This document shows, piece after piece, positions 1 to 7,012 of a DNA stretch of 36,324 bases. The translations under genes were made by a program, and so were the position numbers. Each line of letters begins with the position of its first letter. Positions within the stretch are counted from its first letter, which is position 1. Origin of the DNA: Spirochaetota bacterium (GTDB lineage: Bacteria; Spirochaetota; Leptospiria; Turneriellales; Turneriellaceae). A model generated the notes under the pieces. That model was not told the DNA's origin. It worked only from the letters and a program-made list of their open reading frames with translations, and did not search any database. The stretch lies in the NCBI GenBank assembly GCA_017302045.1, contig JAFLED010000007.1, positions 1 to 36,324 on the forward strand, read 5' to 3'.

Positions 1-393
1 GAATCGTATCTCGGCATGAGCGTACATGGTTTTCCGAATCTGTTTTTTTGTATGGGACCCAATACAGGCCCGGGACACACCTCGGTGCTCGTCTACACTG
101 AACCGCAATACCGGTATATCGCCGCGGCAGTTTCGCGCATGCTGACTGAGGGCATCCAGAGTATCGAAGTGAAAGCCGAGAAGCAGGCGGAGTTCACACA
201 CTTCATCGACGAACGCATGAAGATTACCAACTGGACTTCGGGTTGCAAGAGCTGGTATCTCACCGATTCGGGGCGCAACACGACACTCTACCCCGGTTTT
301 GCGGGCGAGTATGTATTGAAAGCCAGCGTCTTTCACCTCGATGATTTTAATATTGTGCGCAAAACAGCGGCGCGCGAAAAAAGGGTAGCTTAA
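1..393 (+). CDS. Flavin-containing monooxygenase, C-terminal fragment
   Basis: This is the 3' end of a gene that starts before the window; the frame is open from base 1 to the TAA at 391-393. The residues resemble the C-terminus of FAD/NADPH Baeyer-Villiger-type monooxygenases (EthA/CzcO-like): GFPNLFFCMGPNTGPGH, then a tyrosine-rich helix (EPQYRYIAAAV), then GCKSWY and a YPGFAGEYV-like end. In this family the segment packs beside the FAD and NADPH domains, whose Rossmann motifs must lie upstream. Family members insert oxygen into ketones or oxidise S or N atoms. The substrate cannot be read from this fragment. An internal ATG at 16 is not a credible start because the homologous sequence runs through it. 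Confidence 0.85.
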   Translation, partial: ESYLGMSVHGFPNLFFCMGPNTGPGHTSVLVYTEPQYRYIAAAVSRMLTEGIQSIEVKAEKQAEFTHFIDERMKITNWTSGCKSWYLTDSGRNTTLYPGFAGEYVLKASVFHLDDFNIVRKTAAREKRVA

Positions 394-401
394 CCACCCG
401 G

Positions 402-448
402 TAGGCTTGACGGCGCCGGTTGCGTCGCAGAATTTAATCCTGCGATGC
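402..448 (+). promoter_or_regulatory. Possible promoter word and start-codon hairpin before the propeller lipoprotein gene
   Basis: A TTGACG hexamer at 407-412 could be a -35 box. TTTAAT at 433-438 resembles a -10 box, but the 20-nt spacer is too long for a standard sigma-70 promoter. Bases 422-430 pair with 440-448 (9 bp with one G-U, 9-nt AT-rich loop), and the ATG at 445-447 lies inside the right arm. The hairpin could hide the start codon or end transcription from the upstream gene. The 14-nt word TAGGCTTGACGGCG at 402-415 recurs at 25532-25545, also before a lipoprotein gene. Confidence 0.3.
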
Positions 449-1508
449 GAAGAATCGCATTTTTTAGCTCTATCTTCCTGCTCGGTTTTACGCTTTGCAG
501 CTGCAAGTCGTGGGGAAAGTTCTGGGAAGTCACTCTCTGCGACGAAGGCATCGGTTATGCGGCGATGGTTACGGCGTCGTACGCAAACCGTTTCGTCGAC
601 CTGCTCGCGATTGAGCGCGACAAAGGTTCTTATGGCTCACTGAGCGTCGATCTGACCCAGATGCCTGTCGGGGGTACGGCCGATAAATGGCTCGCGGGGG
701 TTCTGGCCGGTAATGGCAAAATCTATGCGATCCCCTATTCGGCAACGACCGTTCTGACCATCGACCCCGCTACCAATACCGCAAACACAGCGGGAATCAG
801 CGGTATCTCCAGCAACCTCGCAAAATGGAAAGGGGGAGTGCTGGCTCCCAACGGAAAAATTTATGCCGTTCCCAAGGGTGAATCCACCGTGCTGATTATT
901 GACCCGGATACGAACACGGTGAACAAGACAACGATCACGGGCATCGGCTCTTCTTATAATGGAGTCGTGCTGGGCCCGAATGGTAAGGCCTACGCGATTC
1001 CGAATCTAAACACCAATATTCTGGTGATTAATACGAACAACAATACGACGAGCACGATTGCGACCGGCAGTGCAAGCTCGAAATAGTCTTCGGGTGTTCT
1101 GGCGCCGAACGGAAAAATCTATTTCACGCCCGTCAGCTCTACCTATGTACTCATCATCGACCCCGCGACAAATACGTATAACGCAACCGCGATCACCTCG
1201 GCCAACACGCCAGGCCCTATGATGGTACGAACAAATGGGCGGGCGCTGTGCTGGCGCCCAACGGAAAAATTTACGGAATTCCATTGTCGTCGACTTCGGG
1301 CATACTGATTATCGACCCGCAGACCAATACCGCGAGCGTCACAGCCGCGACGGGTGTTTCTGGAGACTACACCAGCGGCATTGCGGCGCCGAATGGTAAA
1401 ATCTATGCGATACCACGCGGAGCCCCCAATGTCGCGGTTCTCGACCCAAAAGCCAATGGTGCGTTCTGTAGTGTAGCCGCCCAATCGGCCTTTCTGAATA
1501 AGATGTAA
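445..1508 (+). pseudogene. Beta-propeller repeat lipoprotein gene, interrupted by an amber codon and a frameshift
   Basis: Starts at ATG 445 with a lipoprotein signal peptide (hydrophobic stretch, then LCSC with lipidation expected at Cys20). At least six repeats of about 42-50 residues follow, each with a core like KWxGGVLAPNGKIYAIP and then VLIIDPxTNT, a pattern expected of a YVTN/NHL-like beta-propeller at the cell surface or in the periplasm. The frame stops at TAG 1084-1086 after 213 residues, but the repeat resumes directly after it. In other repeats this slot holds Trp after Lys (DKW, AKW, NKW), so one TGG to TAG change explains the stop. Near 1213-1218 the reading frame then shifts (one base missing, or two extra) and continues to TAA 1506-1508. 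The truncated 213-residue product may still be made. Sequencing error, readthrough and real decay cannot be separated here. Confidence 0.75.
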
Positions 1509-1524
1509 TTTCACCCCGGCCTAA

Positions 1525-1546
1525 CGCGTCGAAAATTGTCGACGCG
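1525..1546. terminator. Perfect 8-bp GC-rich hairpin after the propeller gene
   Basis: CGCGTCGA at 1525-1532 pairs perfectly with TCGACGCG at 1539-1546 around a 6-nt loop, 17 nt after the last stop of the propeller gene. A short T run (1556-1559) lies downstream. This is a plausible but not classical intrinsic terminator, because the T tract is short and displaced. Confidence 0.45.
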
Positions 1547-1568
1547 ATGTTCGACTTTTGCCAAGCGG

Positions 1569-1584
1569 TGTAGCAAACGCTACA
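1569..1584. promoter_or_regulatory. Perfect inverted repeat upstream of the thiolase gene, possible operator
   Basis: TGTAGCAAACGCTACA is two perfect 6-nt arms around AAAC, ending 56 bp before the thiolase ATG. Size and symmetry suit a dimeric repressor such as a TetR-type regulator of acyl-CoA genes, but no regulator gene is adjacent and no clear -35/-10 pair is visible. A second terminator stem is the alternative. Confidence 0.35.
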
Positions 1585-1640
1585 ATAACTTAAAGGGCGG
1601 ATTATCTGGCATATCCTGATAATTTTCCTGAGGAGAATCA

Positions 1641-2822
1641 ATGCGCGAAGTTTACATCGTCGGCGCTCACGAAACCGAGCACGGCAGTTTTAAAGATAAA
1701 AGTTTCAGGCACCTGATCGCCGAAGCGGGCAACAAGGCGCTCGAAGACGCGGGAGTCGACCGCAAAGAGATCCAGGCGCTCTATTTGGGCAATTACAACG
1801 GCAACGGACTCAATGCACAGAATACAATGGCCGCGCTTGCCGCGACCTCGCTCGCCATGCCCCACACGGCGACGCTGCGCTTCGAAGCGGCCTGCGCCTC
1901 GGGCGGAGTCGCTTTCCGCAATGCGATGATCGCCGTCGGTGCGGGTGTCTATGACACCGTTATGGTGATGGGCGTAGAAAAGATGAACATCCCCCCCGAA
2001 GAGCTGCCGTACGAAGACCAGATGAAGGCTGCGCTTTCAGGCGTGGATTACCTTTATGAAGCGGGCCCCGGCATGAACGGCTCGACCATGTTTGCGATGT
2101 TCGCGCACCGCCATATGCACGAGTTCGGCACGACGCGCAAACAGCTCGCCGAAGTCGCGACGAAGAATAAATACCATGGCAGCTTAAACCCGTATGCGTA
2201 TAAACAGCGCGAGGTGCCGCTCGAAAAAATTCTGAAGTCACCGATGATCGCCTCGCCTTTCAGCGCGCAGGAAGTTTCCTTAATCACCGACGGCGCTGCG
2301 GCCGTGATCATCACGACCAAAGACCGCGCCAAGGCCCTTGGCAAAAAGAACGCCGTCAAGGTGATGGGTTCGGGCCACGGCGGGGCATCGTTCTCTGTCG
2401 CGTTTCGCGCGAAACACACCGAATCAGAAGCAACAAAAAATGCGGCTGCCGAAGCTTACAAGATGGCGAACCTCAAACCTTCAGACATCTCGGTCGCCGA
2501 GTGCCATGACTGCTTCAGCTTCACGGAAATCATGAATGTCGAAGATCTCGGCTTCACCGAAAAAGGCAAAGGCGGATTCTTCGCAGAAGAAGGCCATTCG
2601 CGCCTCGGCGGCAAATTGCCGATCAACACGTCGGGAGGCCTCACCGCGAAGGGACATCCCATTGGTGCTACCGGCGTCGGTCAGATCGTTGAGATGACCT
2701 GGCAACTGCAAGACAAGGCAGATAAGCGCCAGGTGAAAGATGCGAAGTTCGCGCTGACGCATGTCTTGGGCGGCCCGGCATCGGTTTCAACGGTACATAT
2801 TTTGGGAAGGAGTGATATATGA
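1641..2822 (+). CDS. Thiolase-family protein (SCP2/acetyl-CoA acetyltransferase type)
   Basis: A 393-residue thiolase-fold enzyme; family members exchange or condense acyl groups on CoA. The nucleophilic cysteine is Cys85 in EAACASGG. The C-terminal half has HDCFSF and the catalytic histidine His339 in TAKGHPIGATG. The usual CxGGG motif near the end is replaced by GGPASVSTVHI, a change typical of the SCP2-type/archaeal thiolases that work with a DUF35 protein rather than of classical FadA or AtoB. ATG 1641 has a strong GAGGAGA ribosome site at 1630-1636. The DUF35 gene follows 28 nt after the stop. By analogy with archaeal thiolase/DUF35 complexes the two probably form one complex. Substrate and direction (degradation or synthesis) are unknown. 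Confidence 0.88.
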   Translation: MREVYIVGAHETEHGSFKDKSFRHLIAEAGNKALEDAGVDRKEIQALYLGNYNGNGLNAQNTMAALAATSLAMPHTATLRFEAACASGGVAFRNAMIAVGAGVYDTVMVMGVEKMNIPPEELPYEDQMKAALSGVDYLYEAGPGMNGSTMFAMFAHRHMHEFGTTRKQLAEVATKNKYHGSLNPYAYKQREVPLEKILKSPMIASPFSAQEVSLITDGAAAVIITTKDRAKALGKKNAVKVMGSGHGGASFSVAFRAKHTESEATKNAAAEAYKMANLKPSDISVAECHDCFSFTEIMNVEDLGFTEKGKGGFFAEEGHSRLGGKLPINTSGGLTAKGHPIGATGVGQIVEMTWQLQDKADKRQVKDAKFALTHVLGGPASVSTVHILGRSDI

Positions 2823-2832
2823 CGCAAGGAAT

Positions 2833-2850
2833 ACTGAGCGGAGTCGAAGT
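2833..2850. repeat. Repeat-like word in the thiolase/DUF35 junction
   Basis: ACTGAGCGGAGTCGAAGT fills most of the 28-nt gap. From memory this word and its complement recur as interspersed intergenic repeats in many bacterial genomes, so it may be a mobile palindrome fragment inserted between the genes. An 11-codon ORF (2819-2854) runs across it, overlapping the thiolase stop and the DUF35 start, and may link their translation. Confidence 0.35.
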
Positions 2851-3177
2851 ATGAGTATACCAGCGGTAAAATGTAACGACTGCGGCACGCCGCACCCCAA
2901 GGGCATCGCGGCCTGCCCAGCCTGCGGTTCGATGAATCTCGCCGACTACGAAGCGAAGGACACGGGCTCGATCTATACCTACACGGTGAACACATTCGTG
3001 CCGATGGGCAAACACAAGGCGCGCGCACCGTACTGCATGGCAGTCGTAGAGACCGACGACAAAATGCGCATCACTGCGATTGTCGAAATGGCCGATGCCA
3101 ACACGGCGAAGATCGGCGATAAAGTGAAGTTCAAGCTTTACGAAGATAAGCTGACGCCGATTTTTGAGAGGGTGTGA
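2851..3177 (+). CDS. DUF35 zinc-ribbon/OB-fold acyl-CoA-associated protein
   Basis: A 108-residue protein with an N-terminal rubredoxin-like zinc ribbon (Cys8-x2-Cys11 and Cys22-x2-Cys25) followed by an OB fold, the architecture of DUF35/ChsH2-type partners of SCP2-type thiolases. Known relatives bridge thiolase to HMG-CoA synthase in archaea or support acyl-CoA hydration in steroid degradation; they are structural or acyl-CoA-binding subunits. The start is set at ATG 2851, since an upstream in-frame ATG at 2761 would overlap the thiolase by 62 nt and add residues unlike the family. A GGAG sequence (2839-2842) lies about 8 nt upstream. Probably co-transcribed with the thiolase. Confidence 0.85.
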   Translation: MSIPAVKCNDCGTPHPKGIAACPACGSMNLADYEAKDTGSIYTYTVNTFVPMGKHKARAPYCMAVVETDDKMRITAIVEMADANTAKIGDKVKFKLYEDKLTPIFERV

Positions 3178-3183
3178 TTCGAC

Positions 3184-3209
3184 TAGCCACGGGCTATAGC
3201 CCGTGGCTA
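3184..3209. terminator. Perfect 26-nt palindrome between convergent genes (terminator or REP-like)
   Basis: Bases 3184-3209 are fully self-complementary: 11 bp (TAGCCACGGGC on the left) around a TATA loop. It begins 7 nt after the DUF35 stop and contains the TAG stop of the convergent acyltransferase gene (3207-3209). Position and symmetry suit a bidirectional terminator, though no T tract follows. The core GCCACGGGC/GCCCGTGGC resembles interspersed REP-like palindromes, so it may be both. Confidence 0.6.
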
Positions 3210-4241
3210 TCTGAGCCCCAAAGCCCGCTGGATGAAGTGCACCGGCGGGCTTTCTATTTTCTCCAGACTCTTCTTTACCACATAGACCAGGCCGAAGCTC
3301 ACGACGACCGTCGCGGCCCACACCGCGAGCGAAGGCCACGACGCCAGATAGGCATTGAATACGCGCAGAATTTGCGGGTGGATCAAATAGACGGCAAAGG
3401 TGAGAGGAGCCAACCCCACGCCTAACCCCCTCTCCACGTCAGTGGGGAGGCGTATCGCCCACAGCGAATAAACCACTGCCAACGCATACAGCGCCACCGC
3501 CGGCCTCGAAAAATGGTTATAATAATCCACGGGAATCCCCTGCCGCGACGCTAAAATGTAATCTGCCAGCACCATGCCCAGAGCCAAAACCACGGCCACA
3601 AAAGCCGTAAAGCGCCCCCAAGCCGCCGGCGATGCCTTACCGTGCATAATTCCGAGCATAAAATAAGGCAGCCAATAAATACAGAAGGATGCATGCCAGC
3701 CGGGATGGCTGAGGCCGAAATAACCCAGGATACGCTCTGAGCTGGTGCGGTATAAAAGCAGTACAACCAGCAGAAAAACAACCAGTGTGACAGCACGATA
3801 AACCTTGCCCGAAGCCTGATGTAAGCGCAAGAGCAGCGGAAAGAGCAAATAGCACTGCGCCAGAATAACTAAAAAGTAAAGATGGTAATCCGCGCCGCCT
3901 TTTAGCAGGCGTTCAATAATATTTTCAGTAGTGCAATTTTTGAAATCGAGCGCAAACGCGAGCGCAGAAAAGAAAAAATAGGGGATCAATATCGTCGGTA
4001 AGCGCTTGCGCATGAAAGAAAAAAAATTTAGCTCTTTACTTTGAGCAAGGCCGTATGCCGAGAGATACAAAAACAGCGGCACACTGAAGCGCGCCCACTG
4101 ATTTAACAGCACGCCACCGAAATCGAGCGAAAAAAAATTATGGTGAACGGCGAAATTGTTCTCTGCCGTACTCGTCGCATGAATGCCGACAACCGCGATG
4201 GCTGCAATCACCTTCGCAAAATCGGTCAGCGCACGCGTCAT
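3207..4241 (-). CDS. Acyltransferase 3 family integral membrane protein
   Basis: A 344-residue polytopic protein with about ten hydrophobic segments. It has the family hallmarks: an N-terminal helix ending in the catalytic-type histidine (VVGIHA, His21), SVPLFLYLSAYGL in the next helices, and TFAVYLIHP near the end. OafA/YrhL-type members acetylate or acylate polysaccharides, lipid A or peptidoglycan; the acceptor is unknown here. The frame opens at 4322, but residues added by that start come from poly-A/T tracts and lack a ribosome site, so ATG 4241 is preferred. The stop is TAG inside the 3184-3209 palindrome. Bases 3429-3450, encoding a loop, form a GC-rich stem-loop. Confidence 0.82.
   Translation of the reverse strand: MTRALTDFAKVIAAIAVVGIHATSTAENNFAVHHNFFSLDFGGVLLNQWARFSVPLFLYLSAYGLAQSKELNFFSFMRKRLPTILIPYFFFSALAFALDFKNCTTENIIERLLKGGADYHLYFLVILAQCYLLFPLLLRLHQASGKVYRAVTLVVFLLVVLLLYRTSSERILGYFGLSHPGWHASFCIYWLPYFMLGIMHGKASPAAWGRFTAFVAVVLALGMVLADYILASRQGIPVDYYNHFSRPAVALYALAVVYSLWAIRLPTDVERGLGVGLAPLTFAVYLIHPQILRVFNAYLASWPSLAVWAATVVVSFGLVYVVKKSLEKIESPPVHFIQRALGLR
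3429..3450. repeat. GC-rich stem-loop inside the acyltransferase coding region
   Basis: CCTCTCCAC (3429-3437) and GTGGGGAGG (3442-3450) form a 9-bp stem with one wobble or mismatch and a GTCA loop. It encodes a hydrophilic loop just before the last conserved helices. The flanking CTAACCCCCTCTCC text resembles the C-rich arms of the element at 15419-15517, so a coding-embedded palindrome is possible. Chance is not excluded. Confidence 0.25.
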
Positions 4242-4393
4242 GCTGTCATCTTTGGAAAAAAAAATCGGCTCACAAGAAAAAAAGTAAACGTGCGTTCCGA
4301 ATTTTTTTTGATTATGTCGCATGCCGTCGGATTTTTTTTTGACTTTTTTTCACGAAACATTTGACAACAGAGCTAGATGATTAGTATGCTCAC
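4242..4393. promoter_or_regulatory. A/T-tract intergenic region with a TTGACA box, promoter of the receptor operon
   Basis: The 152-bp region between divergent genes contains A9 (4256-4264), A7 (4277-4283), T8 (4302-4309), T9 (4332-4340) and T7 (4344-4350). These tracts can bend DNA and act as UP elements. A consensus TTGACA follows at 4361-4366. Candidate -10 boxes are TAGTAT at 4382-4387 (15-nt spacer) or TATGCT at 4385-4390 (18-nt spacer). Either would start RNA within a few bases of the GTG at 4394, so the transcript could be leaderless. Confidence 0.45.
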
Positions 4394-7012
4394 GTGCAGT
4401 ACCGAACGCTCATACGCTTACTTTTCTTTTTCGCCACTTCATTCTCGATTTTCTCCGCCGACTACGATTTCAACATTGATGAAACCACGGCGCCGGCAAA
4501 AACCGAGAAGAAAAAAAATCGAAAAAACAAAATCGAAAAAATTCGCGAAGAGCCCGAAGCAGAATCACCAAAAACTCCGCTAACAAAACCAACAAAGAAA
4601 GATTCGGTCTCGAGCGCAGACGTCTTTGAGCTCTTCAAGGGTGAGCAGAAAGTTGCCATCGTGTCCAAAAAAGAAGAGCGTATTCAAGATGCGCCCGCGA
4701 CGATCTATGTCGTTGGCGAAAAAGAAATTAAAGAGCGCGGGTACATGTTTCTGCACGACCTGCTGCGCGACGTACCGGGTTTCGATTTTATCAACGACCT
4801 GGGTACCTACGGTATGATGGCGATTCAGCGGGGTGTCGATACCCCCGAAAATAACAAGACTCTGATTTTTATCGACGGTATTTCGACGAACAACCCATCA
4901 CAGGGTGTGAGTTATATGTCGTACCAATTCGCACTCCATAATGTCAAGCGGGTAGAGATTCTGTGGGGGCCGGCTTCTGCCCTCTATGGAGCCAATGCCT
5001 TTTCGGGGATTATCAACATTGTAACGAAAACGGCCGACGACCTCGAGGCTGATGGCAAACTCGGCCATGTCAGCGCGGGCACGATTATTCCCAAGGTGGC
5101 GTCTTCACCCGTGCCGGCGGGTATGTATTTTGATTTTCTTGCCGGTGGAAAAATGTGGGAAGAAGAAGGCGCCGGAAAAATTACGGTGTCAGGGCATTAT
5201 ATCCGGTCAGATTATGGGCCCGACTATGGACGACATTATGATCCTGCCAAAGGTGCAAAAACCAATGCAGAATATTACGTTCCTTCCAATACAGGAACAA
5301 TGCCGATTCTCGGGGACTATAGTGCCCAGATTCGGTTCGATTACAAAGGTTTAACCGTCGGCGCGAGGGCCTGGTACATCATGTCAAAACAAGGGGGGTT
5401 TGCAAACTATAACGCAAGCGCCGTCGAGCTGGCGTACTGGGGATTTCAGGGTCAAGACGTTTACGCGAAATACAATCATAAGTTTAATCAAACACTGTCG
5501 ACCTTCACGCAGGTCAGCTTTCGCGCGAGCCAGTTACCCGAGGGCGAATACGGCAAGCGCGTCATCGATGCCGACAGGGATTGTACTTTGGCAGCCGCCG
5601 CGGGTACTTGTACTGGTGGTAATCCGGGCAGTTCGACTCCCGGCCGCCTGCTCTGGTATAAGCGCAATGATTTCGCCCTGTCTGCCGACCAGCAAGCGAC
5701 CTTCGACTGGAATGTGCATTCGACGACAAACCTCGGGATATTCGGCGAATACGCCCGCGTTTCTAACTGGAACACAAACGACACGTCGTTAACCAAATGG
5801 AACGGAACCGATTTTAGCACGCCGCGTTATCCAGACGAACGCAAAGGCAGCTTTGACGGCAGCGGCCGAATTACCGACGAAGGTGTCGGGCCTGCCGACA
5901 AAGACGAGGTGTATTATAAACAATACAACGCAGCTCTCTATGCTCAGCATAGCGAAACTTTCTTTCAGCAACTGAAATTTACCGTGGGTGGCCGGGGCGA
6001 CCTCTTCGTACTCAAAGGACAAGAGGGGCCACAACCGATCGGCGTTGCTACAAACTCGACATGCGCGAGTTGCGACGCCAGCACCGTCTACAGCGATGCG
6101 CAAGCGGGCGCAGCAGGTGCCCAGTTGAAGCGCAGCGGCATTTATTACAACATCAACGATGTAAATGTCAGCGTTTTTTCGCTGAATCCCCGCATCGGCG
6201 TCGTGTGGAACCCGAACCAAACCCACTCCGTGAAACTACTGCATGGCTGGGCATTCCGCAACCCTACAGTGCGCGAGCGTTTCTCGCTGTCGAGCAGCCG
6301 GATTCCCATCGGCGCCGACCTGAAACCCGAGCAGATTAAGACTACCGAACTTGGCTATGCGGTAAAACCATTGAAATTTCTGCGTGCAGAAATCGACGGC
6401 TTCTGGTCTGAAGTGCAGGATTTAATTCAGCTCTCGGACTCCAAGTTTGGCAAATCGGGATCCAGCTCGGCCATGACGCAGTTTCAGAACATCGGCTCGG
6501 CAAGACTTTTAGGATTCGAGGTCAAGACCGATATCGCCCTCGTACAAACTGCCCCGCTCAGTATTCTTTTATTCCTCAATTATTCGTTCCAAAACAATCG
6601 GTACCTCGAAATCAGCGCGGCGGGCGCAACTTCACTTAGCCACGAAAACGATCGTCCCGGAGACACTCAGAATTCATACCAAATGCCGCGGGTGTCGCAG
6701 CATAAAGCGAATGTCGGTATCACGATGTATCTCCACCGCCATTTTTCGATCTCGCCGATTCTGCATTATGTTGGCGCGCGACCTAACGTGATTACGAGTC
6801 CGGTGAACTATATTCCGGCTTACACGATGGTGAACCTGAGCCTGGGATACCATAATCCGCAAAAAGACTGGGATGCTTCGCTTTATATCTTCAACCTTTT
6901 AGATCAGGATATTAACGACCCCGGAACGCGCGACGCGAGCGGCGTCTATTATTCGTCGATGCGCCCCGAAGCCCGACTCACCATCTGGGCAAAACTAACC
7001 TACAAAATATGA
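4394..7012 (+). CDS. TonB-dependent outer-membrane receptor
   Basis: An 872-residue outer-membrane receptor of the ferrienterochelin/colicin class. A signal peptide ends near Ala22 (FSA, then DYDF), followed by a Lys/Glu/Pro-rich linker (about 35-72) that could span the periplasm or contact TonB. The plug domain spans about 97-215, with DAPATIYVV, LHDLLRDVPGF and VEILWGPASALYGANAFSG. The rest is a barrel ending in IWAKLTYKI, a typical aromatic/hydrophobic C-terminus. The substrate could be a siderophore, cobalamin or another ligand; nothing visible decides. The start is GTG 4394, the only in-frame start before the signal peptide because TAG lies at 4382. The stop overlaps the next gene by 4 nt (ATGA), so translation is coupled. 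Confidence 0.93.
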   Translation: MQYRTLIRLLFFFATSFSIFSADYDFNIDETTAPAKTEKKKNRKNKIEKIREEPEAESPKTPLTKPTKKDSVSSADVFELFKGEQKVAIVSKKEERIQDAPATIYVVGEKEIKERGYMFLHDLLRDVPGFDFINDLGTYGMMAIQRGVDTPENNKTLIFIDGISTNNPSQGVSYMSYQFALHNVKRVEILWGPASALYGANAFSGIINIVTKTADDLEADGKLGHVSAGTIIPKVASSPVPAGMYFDFLAGGKMWEEEGAGKITVSGHYIRSDYGPDYGRHYDPAKGAKTNAEYYVPSNTGTMPILGDYSAQIRFDYKGLTVGARAWYIMSKQGGFANYNASAVELAYWGFQGQDVYAKYNHKFNQTLSTFTQVSFRASQLPEGEYGKRVIDADRDCTLAAAAGTCTGGNPGSSTPGRLLWYKRNDFALSADQQATFDWNVHSTTNLGIFGEYARVSNWNTNDTSLTKWNGTDFSTPRYPDERKGSFDGSGRITDEGVGPADKDEVYYKQYNAALYAQHSETFFQQLKFTVGGRGDLFVLKGQEGPQPIGVATNSTCASCDASTVYSDAQAGAAGAQLKRSGIYYNINDVNVSVFSLNPRIGVVWNPNQTHSVKLLHGWAFRNPTVRERFSLSSSRIPIGADLKPEQIKTTELGYAVKPLKFLRAEIDGFWSEVQDLIQLSDSKFGKSGSSSAMTQFQNIGSARLLGFEVKTDIALVQTAPLSILLFLNYSFQNNRYLEISAAGATSLSHENDRPGDTQNSYQMPRVSQHKANVGITMYLHRHFSISPILHYVGARPNVITSPVNYIPAYTMVNLSLGYHNPQKDWDASLYIFNLLDQDINDPGTRDASGVYYSSMRPEARLTIWAKLTYKI

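Noticed and set aside
2668-3339. 223-residue minus-strand ORF over the thiolase end and DUF35 gene
   Set aside because: Antisense to two recognised genes and includes the palindrome; no domain.
4242-4393. Cobalamin riboswitch or Fur box upstream of the TonB-dependent receptor
   Set aside because: No conserved B12-box-like text and no 19-bp Fur-like inverted repeat seen; the region is only homopolymer tracts and a promoter-like box.
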